This document shows positions 34,867 through 46,900 of a stretch of DNA of 64,000 nucleotides, piece by piece. The stretch is from Hippasteria phrygiana (taxonomy: Eukaryota > Echinodermata > Asteroidea > Valvatida > Goniasteridae): positions 1,258,001 through 1,322,000 of the forward strand of contig JAZGUH010000451.1 in assembly GCA_037893225.1 (NCBI GenBank). The letters are read 5' to 3'. The translations under genes were made by a program, and so were the position numbers. Under the pieces are notes generated by a model, which worked only from the letters and a program-made list of their open reading frames with translations, was not told the origin of the DNA and made no database searches. Position 1 is the stretch's first letter. Every line of letters starts with the position of its first letter.

Positions 34867-37800
34867 CGCTAGATCTAAGCTACTCATACGTGTGAAAATT
34901 GCTGGATTTGGTCAATATCCCATTCAATTATGAACAGGGAAAGGAGGGGCGTTCATCTGAAAATGTGGCAAACGTTAAGCAGTCACAATGAAGTAAACGG
35001 GAGAACGCAAACAGAGTTTATGGGAAGAAATTTTTTGCGAGGTTTGAATTTTCTCGAAGAGTTCTCACGCTGTGAAGCTGGCGATGGTCTGAAATTGTTG
35101 CGCTAGATCTAAGCTACCCATAAGTGTGAAAATTACTGGATTTGGTCAATATACCATTAAATTATGAACAGGGAAAGGAGGGGCGTTCATCTGAAAATGT
35201 GGCAAACGTTAAGCAGTCACAATGCAGTAAACGGGAGAACGCACACAGAGTTCACGGGAAGAAATTAGTTGCGAGATTTGAATTTTCTCGAAGAGTTATA
35301 ACGCTGTGAAGCTGGCGATGGTCTCAAATTGTTGCGCTAGATCTAAGCTACCCATACGTGTGAATATTGCTGTATTTGGTCAATATCCCATTCAATTATG
35401 AACAGGGAAAAGAGGGGCGTTCATCTGAAAATTTGGCAAACGTTAAGCAGCCACAATGCAGTAAACGGGAGAACGCACACAGAGTTCACGGGAAGAACAT
35501 TGGTGCGAGGTTTGAATTTTCTCGAAGAGTTCTAACGCTGTGAAGCTGGCGATTGTCTCAAATTGTTGCGCTAGATCTAAGCTACTCATACGTGTGACAA
35601 TTGCTGGATTTGGTCAATATCCCATTCAATTATGAACAGGGAAAGGAGGGGCGTTCATCTGAAAATGTGGCAAACGTTAAGCAGTCACAATGAAGTAAAC
35701 GGGAGAACGCAAACAGAGTTTATGGGAAGAAATTTGTTGCGAGGTTTGAATTTTCTCGAAGAGTTCTCACGCTGTGAAGCTGGCGATGGTCTGAAATTGT
35801 TGCGCTAGATCTAAGCTACCCATAAGTGTGAAAATTACTGGATTTGGTCAATATACCATTAAATTATGAACAGGGAAAGGAGGGGCGTTCATCTGAAAAT
35901 GTGGCAAACGTTAAGCAGCCACAATGCAGTAAACCGGAGAACGCACACAGAGATCACGGGAAGAAATTTTTTGCGAGGTTTGAATTTTCTCGAAGAGTTC
36001 TAACGCTGTGAAGCTGGCGATGGTCTCAAATTGTTGCGCTAGATCTAAGCTACCCATACGTGTACAAATTACTGGATTTGTTCAATATACCATTCGATTA
36101 TGAACAGGGAAAGGAGGGGCGTTCATTTGAAAATGTGGCAAACGTTAAGCAGTCACAATGCAGTAAACGGGAGAACGCACACAGAGTTCACGGGAAGAAA
36201 TTAGTTGCGAGATTTGAATTTTCTCGAAGAGTTATAACGCTGTGAAGCTGGCGATGGTCTCAAATTGTTGCGCTAGATCTAAGCTACCCATCCGTGTGAA
36301 TATTGCTGTATTTGGTCAATATCCCATTCAATTATGAACAGGGAAAAGAGGGGCGTTCATCTGAAAATTTGGCAAACGTTAAGCAGCCACAATGCAGTAA
36401 ACGGGAGAACGCACACAGAGTTCACGGGAAGAACATTGTTGCGAGGTTTGAATTTTCTCGAAGAGTTCTAACGCTGTGAAGCTGGCGATTGTCTCAAATT
36501 GTTGCGCTAGATCTAAGCTACTCATACGTGTGAAAATTGCTGGATTTGGTCAATATCCCATTCAATTATGAACAGGGAAAAGAGGGGCGTTCATCTGAAA
36601 ATGTGGCAAACGTTAAGCAGTCACAATGAAATAAACCGGAGAACGCAAACAGAGTTTATGGCAAGAAATTTGTTGCGAGGTTTGAATTTTCTCGAAGAGT
36701 TCTCACGCTGTGAAGCTGGCGATGGTCTGAAATTGTTGCGCTAGATCTAAGCTACCCATAAGTGTGAAAATTACTGGATTTGGTCAATATCCCATTCAAT
36801 TATGAACAGGGAAAGGAGGGGCGTTCATCTGAAAATGTGGCAAACGTTAAGCAGCCACAATGCAGTAAACCGGAGAACGCACACAGAGTTCATGAGAAGA
36901 ATTTTTTTGCGAGGTTTGAATTTTCTCGAAGAGTTCTAACGCTGTGAAGCTGGCGATGGTCTCAAATTGTTGCGCTAGATCTAAGCTACCCATACGTGTG
37001 CAAATTGCTGGATTTGGTCAATATCCCAGTAAATTAAGAACAGGGAAAGGAGGGGCGTTCATTTGAAAATGTGGCAAACGTTAAGCAGTCACAATGCAGT
37101 AAACGGGAGAACGCACACAGAGTTCACGGGAAGAAATTCGTTGCGAGGTTTGAATTTTCTCGAAGAGTTCTAACGCTGTGAAGCTGGCGATTGTCTCAAA
37201 TTGTTGCGCTAGATCTAAGCTACTCATACGTGTGACAATTGCTGGATTTGGTCAATATCCCATTCAATTATGAACAGGGAAAGGAGGGGCGTTCATCTGA
37301 AAATGTGGCAAACGTTAAGCAGTCACAATGAAGTAAACCGGAGAACGCACACAGAGTTCATGGGAAGAATTTTTTTGCGAGGTTTGAATTTTCTCGAAGA
37401 GTTCTAACGCTGTGAAGCTGGCGATCGTCTCAAATTGTTGCGCTAGATCTAAGCTACCCATACGTGTGAAAATTGCTGTATTTGGTAAATATCCCATTCA
37501 ATTATGAACAGGGAAAGGAGGGGCGTTCATCTGAAAATTTGGCAAACGTTAAGCAGCCACAATGCAGTAAACAGGAGAACGCACACAGAGTTCACGGGAA
37601 GAACTTTGTTGCGAGGTTTGAATTTTCTCGAAGAGTTCTAACGCTGTGAAGCTGGCGATTGTCTCAAATTGTTGCGCTAGATCTAAGCTACCCATACGTG
37701 TGAAAATTACTGTATTTGGTCAATATCCCATTCAATTATGAACAGGGAAAGGAGGGGCGTTCATCTGAAAATTTGGCAAACGTTAAGCAGCCACAATGCA

Positions 37801-40800
37801 GTAAACAGGAGATCGCACACAGAGTTCACGGGAAGAACTTTGTTGCGAGGTTTGAATTTTCTCGAAGAGTTCTAACGCTGTGAAGCTGGCGATTGTCTCA
37901 AATTGTTGCGCTAGATCTAAGCTACTCATACGTGTGAAAATTGCTGGATTTGGTCAATATCCCATTCAATTATGAACAGGGAAAGGAGGGGCGTTCATCT
38001 GAAAATGTGGCAAACGTTAAGCAGTCACAATGAAGTAAACGGGAGAACGCAAACAGAGTTTATGGGAAGAAATTTTTTGCGAGGTTTGAATTTTCTCGAA
38101 GAGTTCTCACGCTGTGAAGCTGGCGATGGTCTGAAATTGTTGCGCTAGATCTAAGCTACCCATAAGTGTGAAAATTACTGGATTTGGTCAATATACCATT
38201 AAATTATGAACAGGGAAAGGAGGGGCGTTCATCTGAAAATGTGGCAAACGTTAAGCAGTCACAATGCAGTAAACGGGAGAACGCACACAGAGTTCACGGG
38301 AAGAAATTAGTTGCGAGATTTGAATTTTCTCGAAGAGTTATAACGCTGTGAAGCTGGCGATGGTCTCAAATTGTTGCGCTAGATCTAAGCTACCCATACG
38401 TGTGAATATTGCTGTATTTGGTCAATATCCCATTCAATTATGAACAGGGAAAAGAGGGGCGTTCATCTGAAAATTTGGCAAACGTTAAGCAGCCACAATG
38501 CAGTAAACGGGAGAACGCACACAGAGTTCACGGGAAGAACATTGGTGCGAGGTTTGAATTTTCTCGAAGAGTTCTAACGCTGTGAAGCTGGCGATTGTCT
38601 CAAATTGTTGCGCTAGATCTAAGCTACTCATACGTGTGACAATTGCTGGATTTGGTCAATATCCCATTCAATTATGAACAGGGAAAGGAGGGGCGTTCAT
38701 CTGAAAATGTGGCAAACGTTAAGCAGTCACAATGAAGTAAACGGGAGAACGCAAACAGAGTTTATGGGAAGAAATTTGTTGCGAGGTTTGAATTTTCTCG
38801 AAGAGTTCTCACGCTGTGAAGCTGGCGATGGTCTGAAATTGTTGCGCTAGATCTAAGCTACCCATAAGTGTGAAAATTACTGGATTTGGTCAATATACCA
38901 TTAAATTATGAACAGGGAAAGGAGGGGCGTTCATCTGAAAATGTGGCAAACGTTAAGCAGCCACAATGCAGTAAACCGGAGAACGCACACAGAGATCACG
39001 GGAAGAAATTTTTTGCGAGGTTTGAATTTTCTCGAAGAGTTCTAACGCTGTGAAGCTGGCGATGGTCTCAAATTGTTGCGCTAGATCTAAGCTACCCATA
39101 CGTGTACAAATTACTGGATTTGTTCAATATACCATTCGATTATGAACAGGGAAAGGAGGGGCGTTCATTTGAAAATGTGGCAAACGTTAAGCAGTCACAA
39201 TGCAGTAAACGGGAGAACGCACACAGAGTTCACGGGAAGAAATTAGTTGCGAGATTTGAATTTTCTCGAAGAGTTATAACGCTGTGAAGCTGGCGATGGT
39301 CTCAAATTGTTGCGCTAGATCTAAGCTACCCATCCGTGTGAATATTGCTGTATTTGGTCAATATCCCATTCAATTATGAACAGGGAAAAGAGGGGCGTTC
39401 ATCTGAAAATTTGGCAAACGTTAAGCAGCCACAATGCAGTAAACGGGAGAACGCACACAGAGTTCACGGGAAGAACATTGTTGCGAGGTTTGAATTTTCT
39501 CGAAGAGTTCTAACGCTGTGAAGCTGGCGATTGTCTCAAATTGTTGCGCTAGATCTAAGCTACTCATACGTGTGAAAATTGCTGGATTTGGTCAATATCC
39601 CATTCAATTATGAACAGGGAAAAGAGGGGCGTTCATCTGAAAATGTGGCAAACGTTAAGCAGTCACAATGAAATAAACCGGAGAACGCAAACAGAGTTTA
39701 TGGCAAGAAATTTGTTGCGAGGTTTGAATTTTCTCGAAGAGTTCTCACGCTGTGAAGCTGGCGATGGTCTGAAATTGTTGCGCTAGATCTAAGCTACCCA
39801 TAAGTGTGAAAATTACTGGATTTGGTCAATATCCCATTCAATTATGAACAGGGAAAGGAGGGGCGTTCATCTGAAAATGTGGCAAACGTTAAGCAGCCAC
39901 AATGCAGTAAAACGGAGAACGCACACAGAGTTCATGAGAAGAATTTTTTTGCGAGGTTTGAATTTTCTCGAAGAGTTCTAACGCTGTGAAGCTGGCGATG
40001 GTCTCAAATTGTTGCGCTAGATCTAAGCTACCCATACGTGTGCAAATTGCTGGATTTGGTCAATATCCCAGTAAATTAAGAACAGGGAAAGGAGGGGCGT
40101 TCATTTGAAAATGTGGCAAACGTTAAGCAGTCACAATGCAGTAAACGGGAGAACGCACACAGAGTTCACGGGAAGAAATTCGTTGCGAGGTTTGAATTTT
40201 CTCGAAGAGTTCTAACGCTGTGAAGCTGGCGATTGTCTCAAATTGTTGCGCTAGATCTAAGCTACTCATACGTGTGACAATTGCTGGATTTGGTCAATAT
40301 CCCATTCAATTATGAACAGGGAAAGGAGGGGCGTTCATCTGAAAATGTGGCAAACGTTAAGCAGTCACAATGAAGTAAACCGGAGAACGCACACAGAGTT
40401 CATGGGAAGAATTTGTTTGCGAGGTTTGAATTTTCTCGAAGAGTTCTAACGCTGTGAAGCTGGCGATTGTCTCAAATTGTTGCGCTAGATCTAAGCTACT
40501 CATACGTGTGAAAATTGCTGGATTTGGTCAATATCCCATTAAATTATGAACAGGGAAAGGAGGGGCGTTCATCTGAAAATGTGGCAAACGTTAAGCAGTC
40601 ACAATGAAGTAAACGGGAGAACGCAAACAGAGTTTATGGGAAGAAATTTGTTGCGAGGTTTGAATTTTCTCGAAGAGTTCTCACGCTGTGAAGCTGGCGA
40701 TGGTCTGAAATTGTTGCGCTAGATCTAAGCTACCCATAAGTGTGAAAATTACTGGATTTGGTCAATATACCATTAAATTATGAACAGGGAAAGGAGGGGC

Positions 40801-43800
40801 GTTCATCTGAAAATGTGGCAAACGTTAAGCAGTCACAATGAAGTAAACCGGAGAACGCAAACAGAGTTTATGGGAAGAAATTTGTTGCGAGGTTTGAATT
40901 TTCTAGAAGAGTTCTCACGCTGTGAAGCTGGCGATGGTCTCAAATTGTTGCGCTAGATCTAAGCTACCCATACGTGTAAAAATTACTGGATTTGTTCAAT
41001 ATACCATTCAATTATGAACAGGGAAAGGAGGGGCGTTCATCTGAAAATTTGGCAAACGTTAAGCAGTCACAATGCAGTAAACGGGAGAACGCACACAGAG
41101 TTCACGGGAAGAACTTTGTTGCGAGGTTTGAATTTTCTCGAAGAGTTCTCACGCTGTGAAGCTGGCGATTGTCTCAAATTGTTGCGCTAGATCTAAGCTA
41201 CCCATACGTGTGAAAATTGCTGGATTTGGTCAATATCCCAGTAAATTATGAACAGGGAAAGGAGGGGCGTTCATTTGAAAATGTGGCAAACGTTAAGCAG
41301 TCACAATACAGTAAACGGGAGAACGCACACAGAGTTCACGGGAAGAAATTCGTTGCGAGGTTTGAATTTTCTCGAAGGGTTCTAACGCTGTGAAGCTGGC
41401 GATGGTCTCAAATTGTTGCGCTAGATCTAAGCTACCCATACGTGTGAAAATTACTGTATTTGGTCAATATCCCATTCAATTATGAACAGGGAAAGGAGGG
41501 GCGTTCATCTGAAAATTTGGCAAACGTTAAGCAGCCACAATGCAGTAAACAGGAGATCGCACACAGAGTTCACGGGAAGAACTTTGTTGCGAGGTTTGAA
41601 TTTTCTCGAAGAGTTCTAACGCTGTGAAGCTGGCGATTGTCTCAAATTGTTGCGCTAGATCTAAGCTACTCATACGTGTGAAAATTGCTGGATTTGGTCA
41701 ATATCCCATTCAATTATGAACAGGGAAAGGAGGGGCGTTCATCTGAAAATGTGGCAAACGTTAAGCAGTCACAATGAAGTAAACGGGAGAACGCAAACAG
41801 AGTTTATGGGAAGAAATTTTTTGCGAGGTTTGAATTTTCTCGAAGAGTTCTCACGCTGTGAAGCTGGCGATGGTCTGAAATTGTTGCGCTAGATCTAAGC
41901 TACCCATAAGTGTGAAAATTACTGGATTTGGTCAATATACCATTAAATTATGAACAGGGAAAGGAGGGGCGTTCATCTGAAAATGTGGCAAACGTTAAGC
42001 AGTCACAATGCAGTAAACGGGAGAACGCACACAGAGTTCACGGGAAGAAATTAGTTGCGAGATTTGAATTTTCTCGAAGAGTTATAACGCTGTGAAGCTG
42101 GCGATGGTCTCAAATTGTTGCGCTAGATCTAAGCTACCCATACGTGTGAATATTGCTGTATTTGGTCAATATCCCATTCAATTATGAACAGGGAAAAGAG
42201 GGGCGTTCATCTGAAAATTTGGCAAACGTTAAGCAGCCACAATGCAGTAAACGGGAGAACGCACACAGAGTTCACGGGAAGAACATTGGTGCGAGGTTTG
42301 AATTTTCTCGAAGAGTTCTAACGCTGTGAAGCTGGCGATTGTCTCAAATTGTTGCGCTAGATCTAAGCTACTCATACGTGTGACAATTGCTGGATTTGGT
42401 CAATATCCCATTCAATTATGAACAGGGAAAGGAGGGGCGTTCATCTGAAAATGTGGCAAACGTTAAGCAGTCACAATGAAGTAAACGGGAGAACGCAAAC
42501 AGAGTTTATGGGAAGACATTTGTTGCGAGGTTTGAATTTTCTCGAAGAGTTCTCACGCTGTGAAGCTGGCGATGGTCTGAAATTGTTGCGCTAGATCTAA
42601 GCTACCCATAAGTGTGAAAATTACTGGATTTGGTCAATATACCATTAAATTATGAACAGGGAAAGGAGGGGCGTTCATCTGAAAATGTGGCAAACGTTAA
42701 GCAGCCACAATGCAGTAAACCGGAGAACGCACACAGAGATCACGGGAAGAAATTTTTTGCGAGGTTTGAATTTTCTCGAAGAGTTCTAACGCTGTGAAGC
42801 TGGCGATGGTCTCAAATTGTTGCGCTAGATCTAAGCTACCCATACGTGTACAAATTACTGGATTTGTTCAATATACCATTCGATTATGAACAGGGAAAGG
42901 AGGGGCGTTCATTTGAAAATGTGGCAAACGTTAAGCAGTCACAATGCAGTAAACGGGAGAACGCACACAGAGTTCACGGGAAGAAATTAGTTGCGAGATT
43001 TGAATTTTCTCGAAGAGTTATAACGCTGTGAAGCTGGCGATGGTCTCAAATTGTTGCGCTAGATCTAAGCTACCCATCCGTGTGAATATTGCTGTATTTG
43101 GTCAATATCCCATTCAATTATGAACAGGGAAAAGAGGGGCGTTCATCTGAAAATTTGGCAAACGTTAAGCAGCCACAATGCAGTAAACGGGAGAACGCAC
43201 ACAGAGTTCACGGGAAGAACATTGGTGCGAGGTTTGAATTTTCTCGAAGAGTTCTAACGCTGTGAAGCTGGCGATTGTCTCAAATTGTTGCGGTAGATCT
43301 AAGCTACTCATACGTGTGACAATTGCTGGATTTGGTCAATATCCCATTCAATTATGAACAGGGAAAGGAGGGGCGTTCATCTGAAAATGTGGCAAACGTT
43401 AAGCAGTCACAATGAAGTAAACGGGAGAACGCAAACAGAGTTTATGGGAAGAAATTTGTTGCGAGGTTTGAATTTTCTCGAAGAGTTCTCACGCTGTGAA
43501 GCTGGCGATGGTCTGAAATTGTTGCGCTAGATCTAATCTACCCATAAGTGTGAAAATTACTGGATTTGGTCAATATACCATTAAATTATGAACAGGGAAA
43601 GGAGGGGCGTTCATCTGAAAATGTGGCAAACGTTAAGCAGCCACAATGCAGTAAACCGGAGAACGCACACAGAGATCACGGGAAGAAATTTTTTGCGAGG
43701 TTTGAATTTTCTCGAAGAGTTCTAACGCTGTGAAGCTGGCGATGGTCTCAAATTGTTGCGCTAGATCTAAGCTACCCATACGTGTACAAATTACTGGATT

Positions 43801-43818
43801 TGTTCAATATACCATTCG
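34459..43818 (+). repeat. 40-monomer HOR unit, copy 1 (9,360 bp)
   Basis: From here bases match those 9,360 downstream until 43881. Monomers after the opening t21-t14b: t22b-t23-t24-t28-t29-t30-t31-t32-t33-t34, t25/t26, t14c, t14b (13 monomers from 34867), then a 16-monomer lap (from 37909) that replaces t14c by t12-t27-t20-t21-t14b, then a short lap (from 41653) with two t28-t29 pairs. Markers: t29 taaaccgg with agagatcacgg; t30 gtgtacaaatt with gaaattagttg; t31 catccgtgtg; t32 gaaataaaccgg with atggcaag; t33 catgagaag; t34 gtgtgcaaattgc with aaattaagaac. Start and end are placed from the first and last mismatches between copies, leaving 63 bp of ambiguity. Confidence 0.93.
35803..36270 (+). 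repeat. Paired chimeric monomers t29 and t30 (first occurrence)
   Basis: Monomer 35803-36036 starts like t23 or t27 (cataagtgtg, ataccattaaatt) and ends like t4 (taaaccgg, agagatcacgg). Monomer 36037-36270 starts like t5 (gtgtacaaatt) and ends like t23 (gaaattagttg, gcgagatttg, gttataac). Together they look like a t4-t5 fragment inserted into a t23 context by two exchanges. The pair was then amplified: it recurs at 38845, 42589, 45163, 48205, 51949, 52885 and 56395 (pair starts). Confidence 0.8.
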
Positions 43819-43992
43819 ATTATGAACAGGGAAAGGAGGGGCGTTCATTTGAAAATGTGGCAAACGTTAAGCAGTCACAATACAGTAAACGGGAGAACGC
43901 ACACAGAGTTCACGGGAAGAAATTCGTTGCGAGGTTTGAATTTTCTCGAAGGGTTCTAACGCTGTGAAGCTGGCGATGGTCTCAAATTGTTG
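43759..43992 (+). repeat. Junction monomer of the 9,360-bp tandem duplication (t30/t21)
   Basis: The left part is t30 (gtgtacaaatt, tgttcaatatacc, cattcgatt). The right part is t21 (cacaatacag, gaaattcg, cgaagggttc). It is the only monomer with this combination. The left side matches the end of the 40-monomer unit (as in 53119-53352) and the right side matches its start (34399-34632). The exchange lies in the shared stretch 43819-43881. Confidence 0.9.
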
Positions 43993-46900
43993 CGCTAGAT
44001 CTAAGCTACCCATACGTGTGAAAATTACTGTATTTGGTCAATATCCCATTCAATTATGAACAGGGAAAGGAGGGGCGTTCATCTGAAAATTTGGCAAACG
44101 TTAAGCAGCCACAATGCAGTAAACAGGAGATCGCACACAGAGTTCACGGGAAGAACTTTGTTGCGAGGTTTGAATTTTCTCGAAGAGTTCTAACGCTGTG
44201 AAGCTGGCGATTGTCTCAAATTGTTGCGCTAGATCTAAGCTACTCATACGTGTGAAAATTGCTGGATTTGGTCAATATCCCATTCAATTATGAACAGGGA
44301 AAGGAGGGGCGTTCATCTGAAAATGTGGCAAACGTTAAGCAGTCACAATGAAGTAAACGGGAGAACGCAAACAGAGTTTATGGGAAGAAATTTTTTGCGA
44401 GGTTTGAATTTTCTCGAAGAGTTCTCACGCTGTGAAGCTGGCGATGGTCTGAAATTGTTGCGCTAGATCTAAGCTACCCATAAGTGTGAAAATTACTGGA
44501 TTTGGTCAATATACCATTAAATTATGAACAGGGAAAGGAGGGGCGTTCATCTGAAAATGTGGCAAACGTTAAGCAGTCACAATGCAGTAAACGGGAGAAC
44601 GCACACAGAGTTCACGGGAAGAAATTAGTTGCGAGATTTGAATTTTCTCGAAGAGTTATAACGCTGTGAAGCTGGCGATGGTCTCAAATTGTTGCGCTAG
44701 ATCTAAGCTACCCATACGTGTGAATATTGCTGTATTTGGTCAATATCCCATTCAATTATGAACAGGGAAAAGAGGGGCGTTCATCTGAAAATTTGGCAAA
44801 CGTTAAGCAGCCACAATGCAGTAAACGGGAGAACGCACACAGAGTTCACGGGAAGAACATTGGTGCGAGGTTTGAATTTTCTCGAAGAGTTCTAACGCTG
44901 TGAAGCTGGCGATTGTCTCAAATTGTTGCGCTAGATCTAAGCTACTCATACGTGTGACAATTGCTGGATTTGGTCAATATCCCATTCAATTATGAACAGG
45001 GAAAGGAGGGGCGTTCATCTGAAAATGTGGCAAACGTTAAGCAGTCACAATGAAGTAAACGGGAGAACGCAAACAGAGTTTATGGGAAGAAATTTGTTGC
45101 GAGGTTTGAATTTTCTCGAAGAGTTCTCACGCTGTGAAGCTGGCGATGGTCTGAAATTGTTGCGCTAGATCTAAGCTACCCATAAGTGTGAAAATTACTG
45201 GATTTGGTCAATATACCATTAAATTATGAACAGGGAAAGGAGGGGCGTTCATCTGAAAATGTGGCAAACGTTAAGCAGCCACAATGCAGTAAACCGGAGA
45301 ACGCACACAGAGATCACGGGAAGAAATTTTTTGCGAGGTTTGAATTTTCTCGAAGAGTTCTAACGCTGTGAAGCTGGCGATGGTCTCAAATTGTTGCGCT
45401 AGATCTAAGCTACCCATACGTGTACAAATTACTGGATTTGTTCAATATACCATTCGATTATGAACAGGGAAAGGAGGGGCGTTCATTTGAAAATGTGGCA
45501 AACGTTAAGCAGTCACAATGCAGTAAACGGGAGAACGCACACAGAGTTCACGGGAAGAAATTAGTTGCGAGATTTGAATTTTCTCGAAGAGTTATAACGC
45601 TGTGAAGCTGGCGATGGTCTCAAATTGTTGCGCTAGATCTAAGCTACCCATCCGTGTGAATATTGCTGTATTTGGTCAATATCCCATTCAATTATGAACA
45701 GGGAAAAGAGGGGCGTTCATCTGAAAATTTGGCAAACGTTAAGCAGCCACAATGCAGTAAACGGGAGAACGCACACAGAGTTCACGGGAAGAACATTGTT
45801 GCGAGGTTTGAATTTTCTCGAAGAGTTCTAACTCTGTGAAGCTGGCGATTGTCTCAAATTGTTGCGCTAGATCTAAGCTACTCATACGTGTGAAAATTGC
45901 TGGATTTGGTCAATATCCCATTCAATTATGAACAGGGAAAAGAGGGGCGTTCATCTGAAAATGTGGCAAACGTTAAGCAGTCACAATGAAATAAACCGGA
46001 GAACGCAAACAGAGTTTATGGCAAGAAATTTGTTGCGAGGTTTGAATTTTCTCGAAGAGTTCTCACGCTGTGAAGCTGGCGATGGTCTGAAATTGTTGCG
46101 CTAGATCTAAGCTACCCATAAGTGTGAAAATTACTGGATTTGGTCAATATCCCATTCAATTATGAACAGGGAAAGGAGGGGCGTTCATCTGAAAATGTGG
46201 CAAACGTTAAGCAGCCACAATGCAGTAAACCGGAGAACGCACACAGAGTTCATGAGAAGAATTTTTTTGCGAGGTTTGAATTTTCTCGAAGAGTTCTAAC
46301 GCTGTGAAGCTGGCGATGGTCTCAAATTGTTGCGCTAGATCTAAGCTACCCATACGTGTGCAAATTGCTGGATTTGGTCAATATCCCAGTAAATTAAGAA
46401 CAGGGAAAGGAGGGGCGTTCATTTGAAAATGTGGCAAACGTTAAGCAGTCACAATGCAGTAAACGGGAGAACGCACACAGAGTTCACGGGAAGAAATTCG
46501 TTGCGAGGTTTGAATTTTCTCGAAGAGTTCTAACGCTGTGAAGCTGGCGATTGTCTCAAATTGTTGCGCTAGATCTAAGCTACTCATACGTGTGACAATT
46601 GCTGGATTTGGTCAATATCCCATTCAATTATGAACAGGGAAAGGAGGGGCGTTCATCTGAAAATGTGGCAAACGTTAAGCAGTCACAATGAAGTAAACCG
46701 GAGAACGCACACAGAGTTCATGGGAAGAATTTTTTTGCGAGGTTTGAATTTTCTCGAAGAGTTCTAACGCTGTGAAGCTGGCGATCGTCTCAAATTGTTG
46801 CGCTAGATCTAAGCTACCCATACGTGTGAAAATTGCTGTATTTGGTAAATATCCCATTCAATTATGAACAGGGAAAGGAGGGGCGTTCATCTGAAAATTT

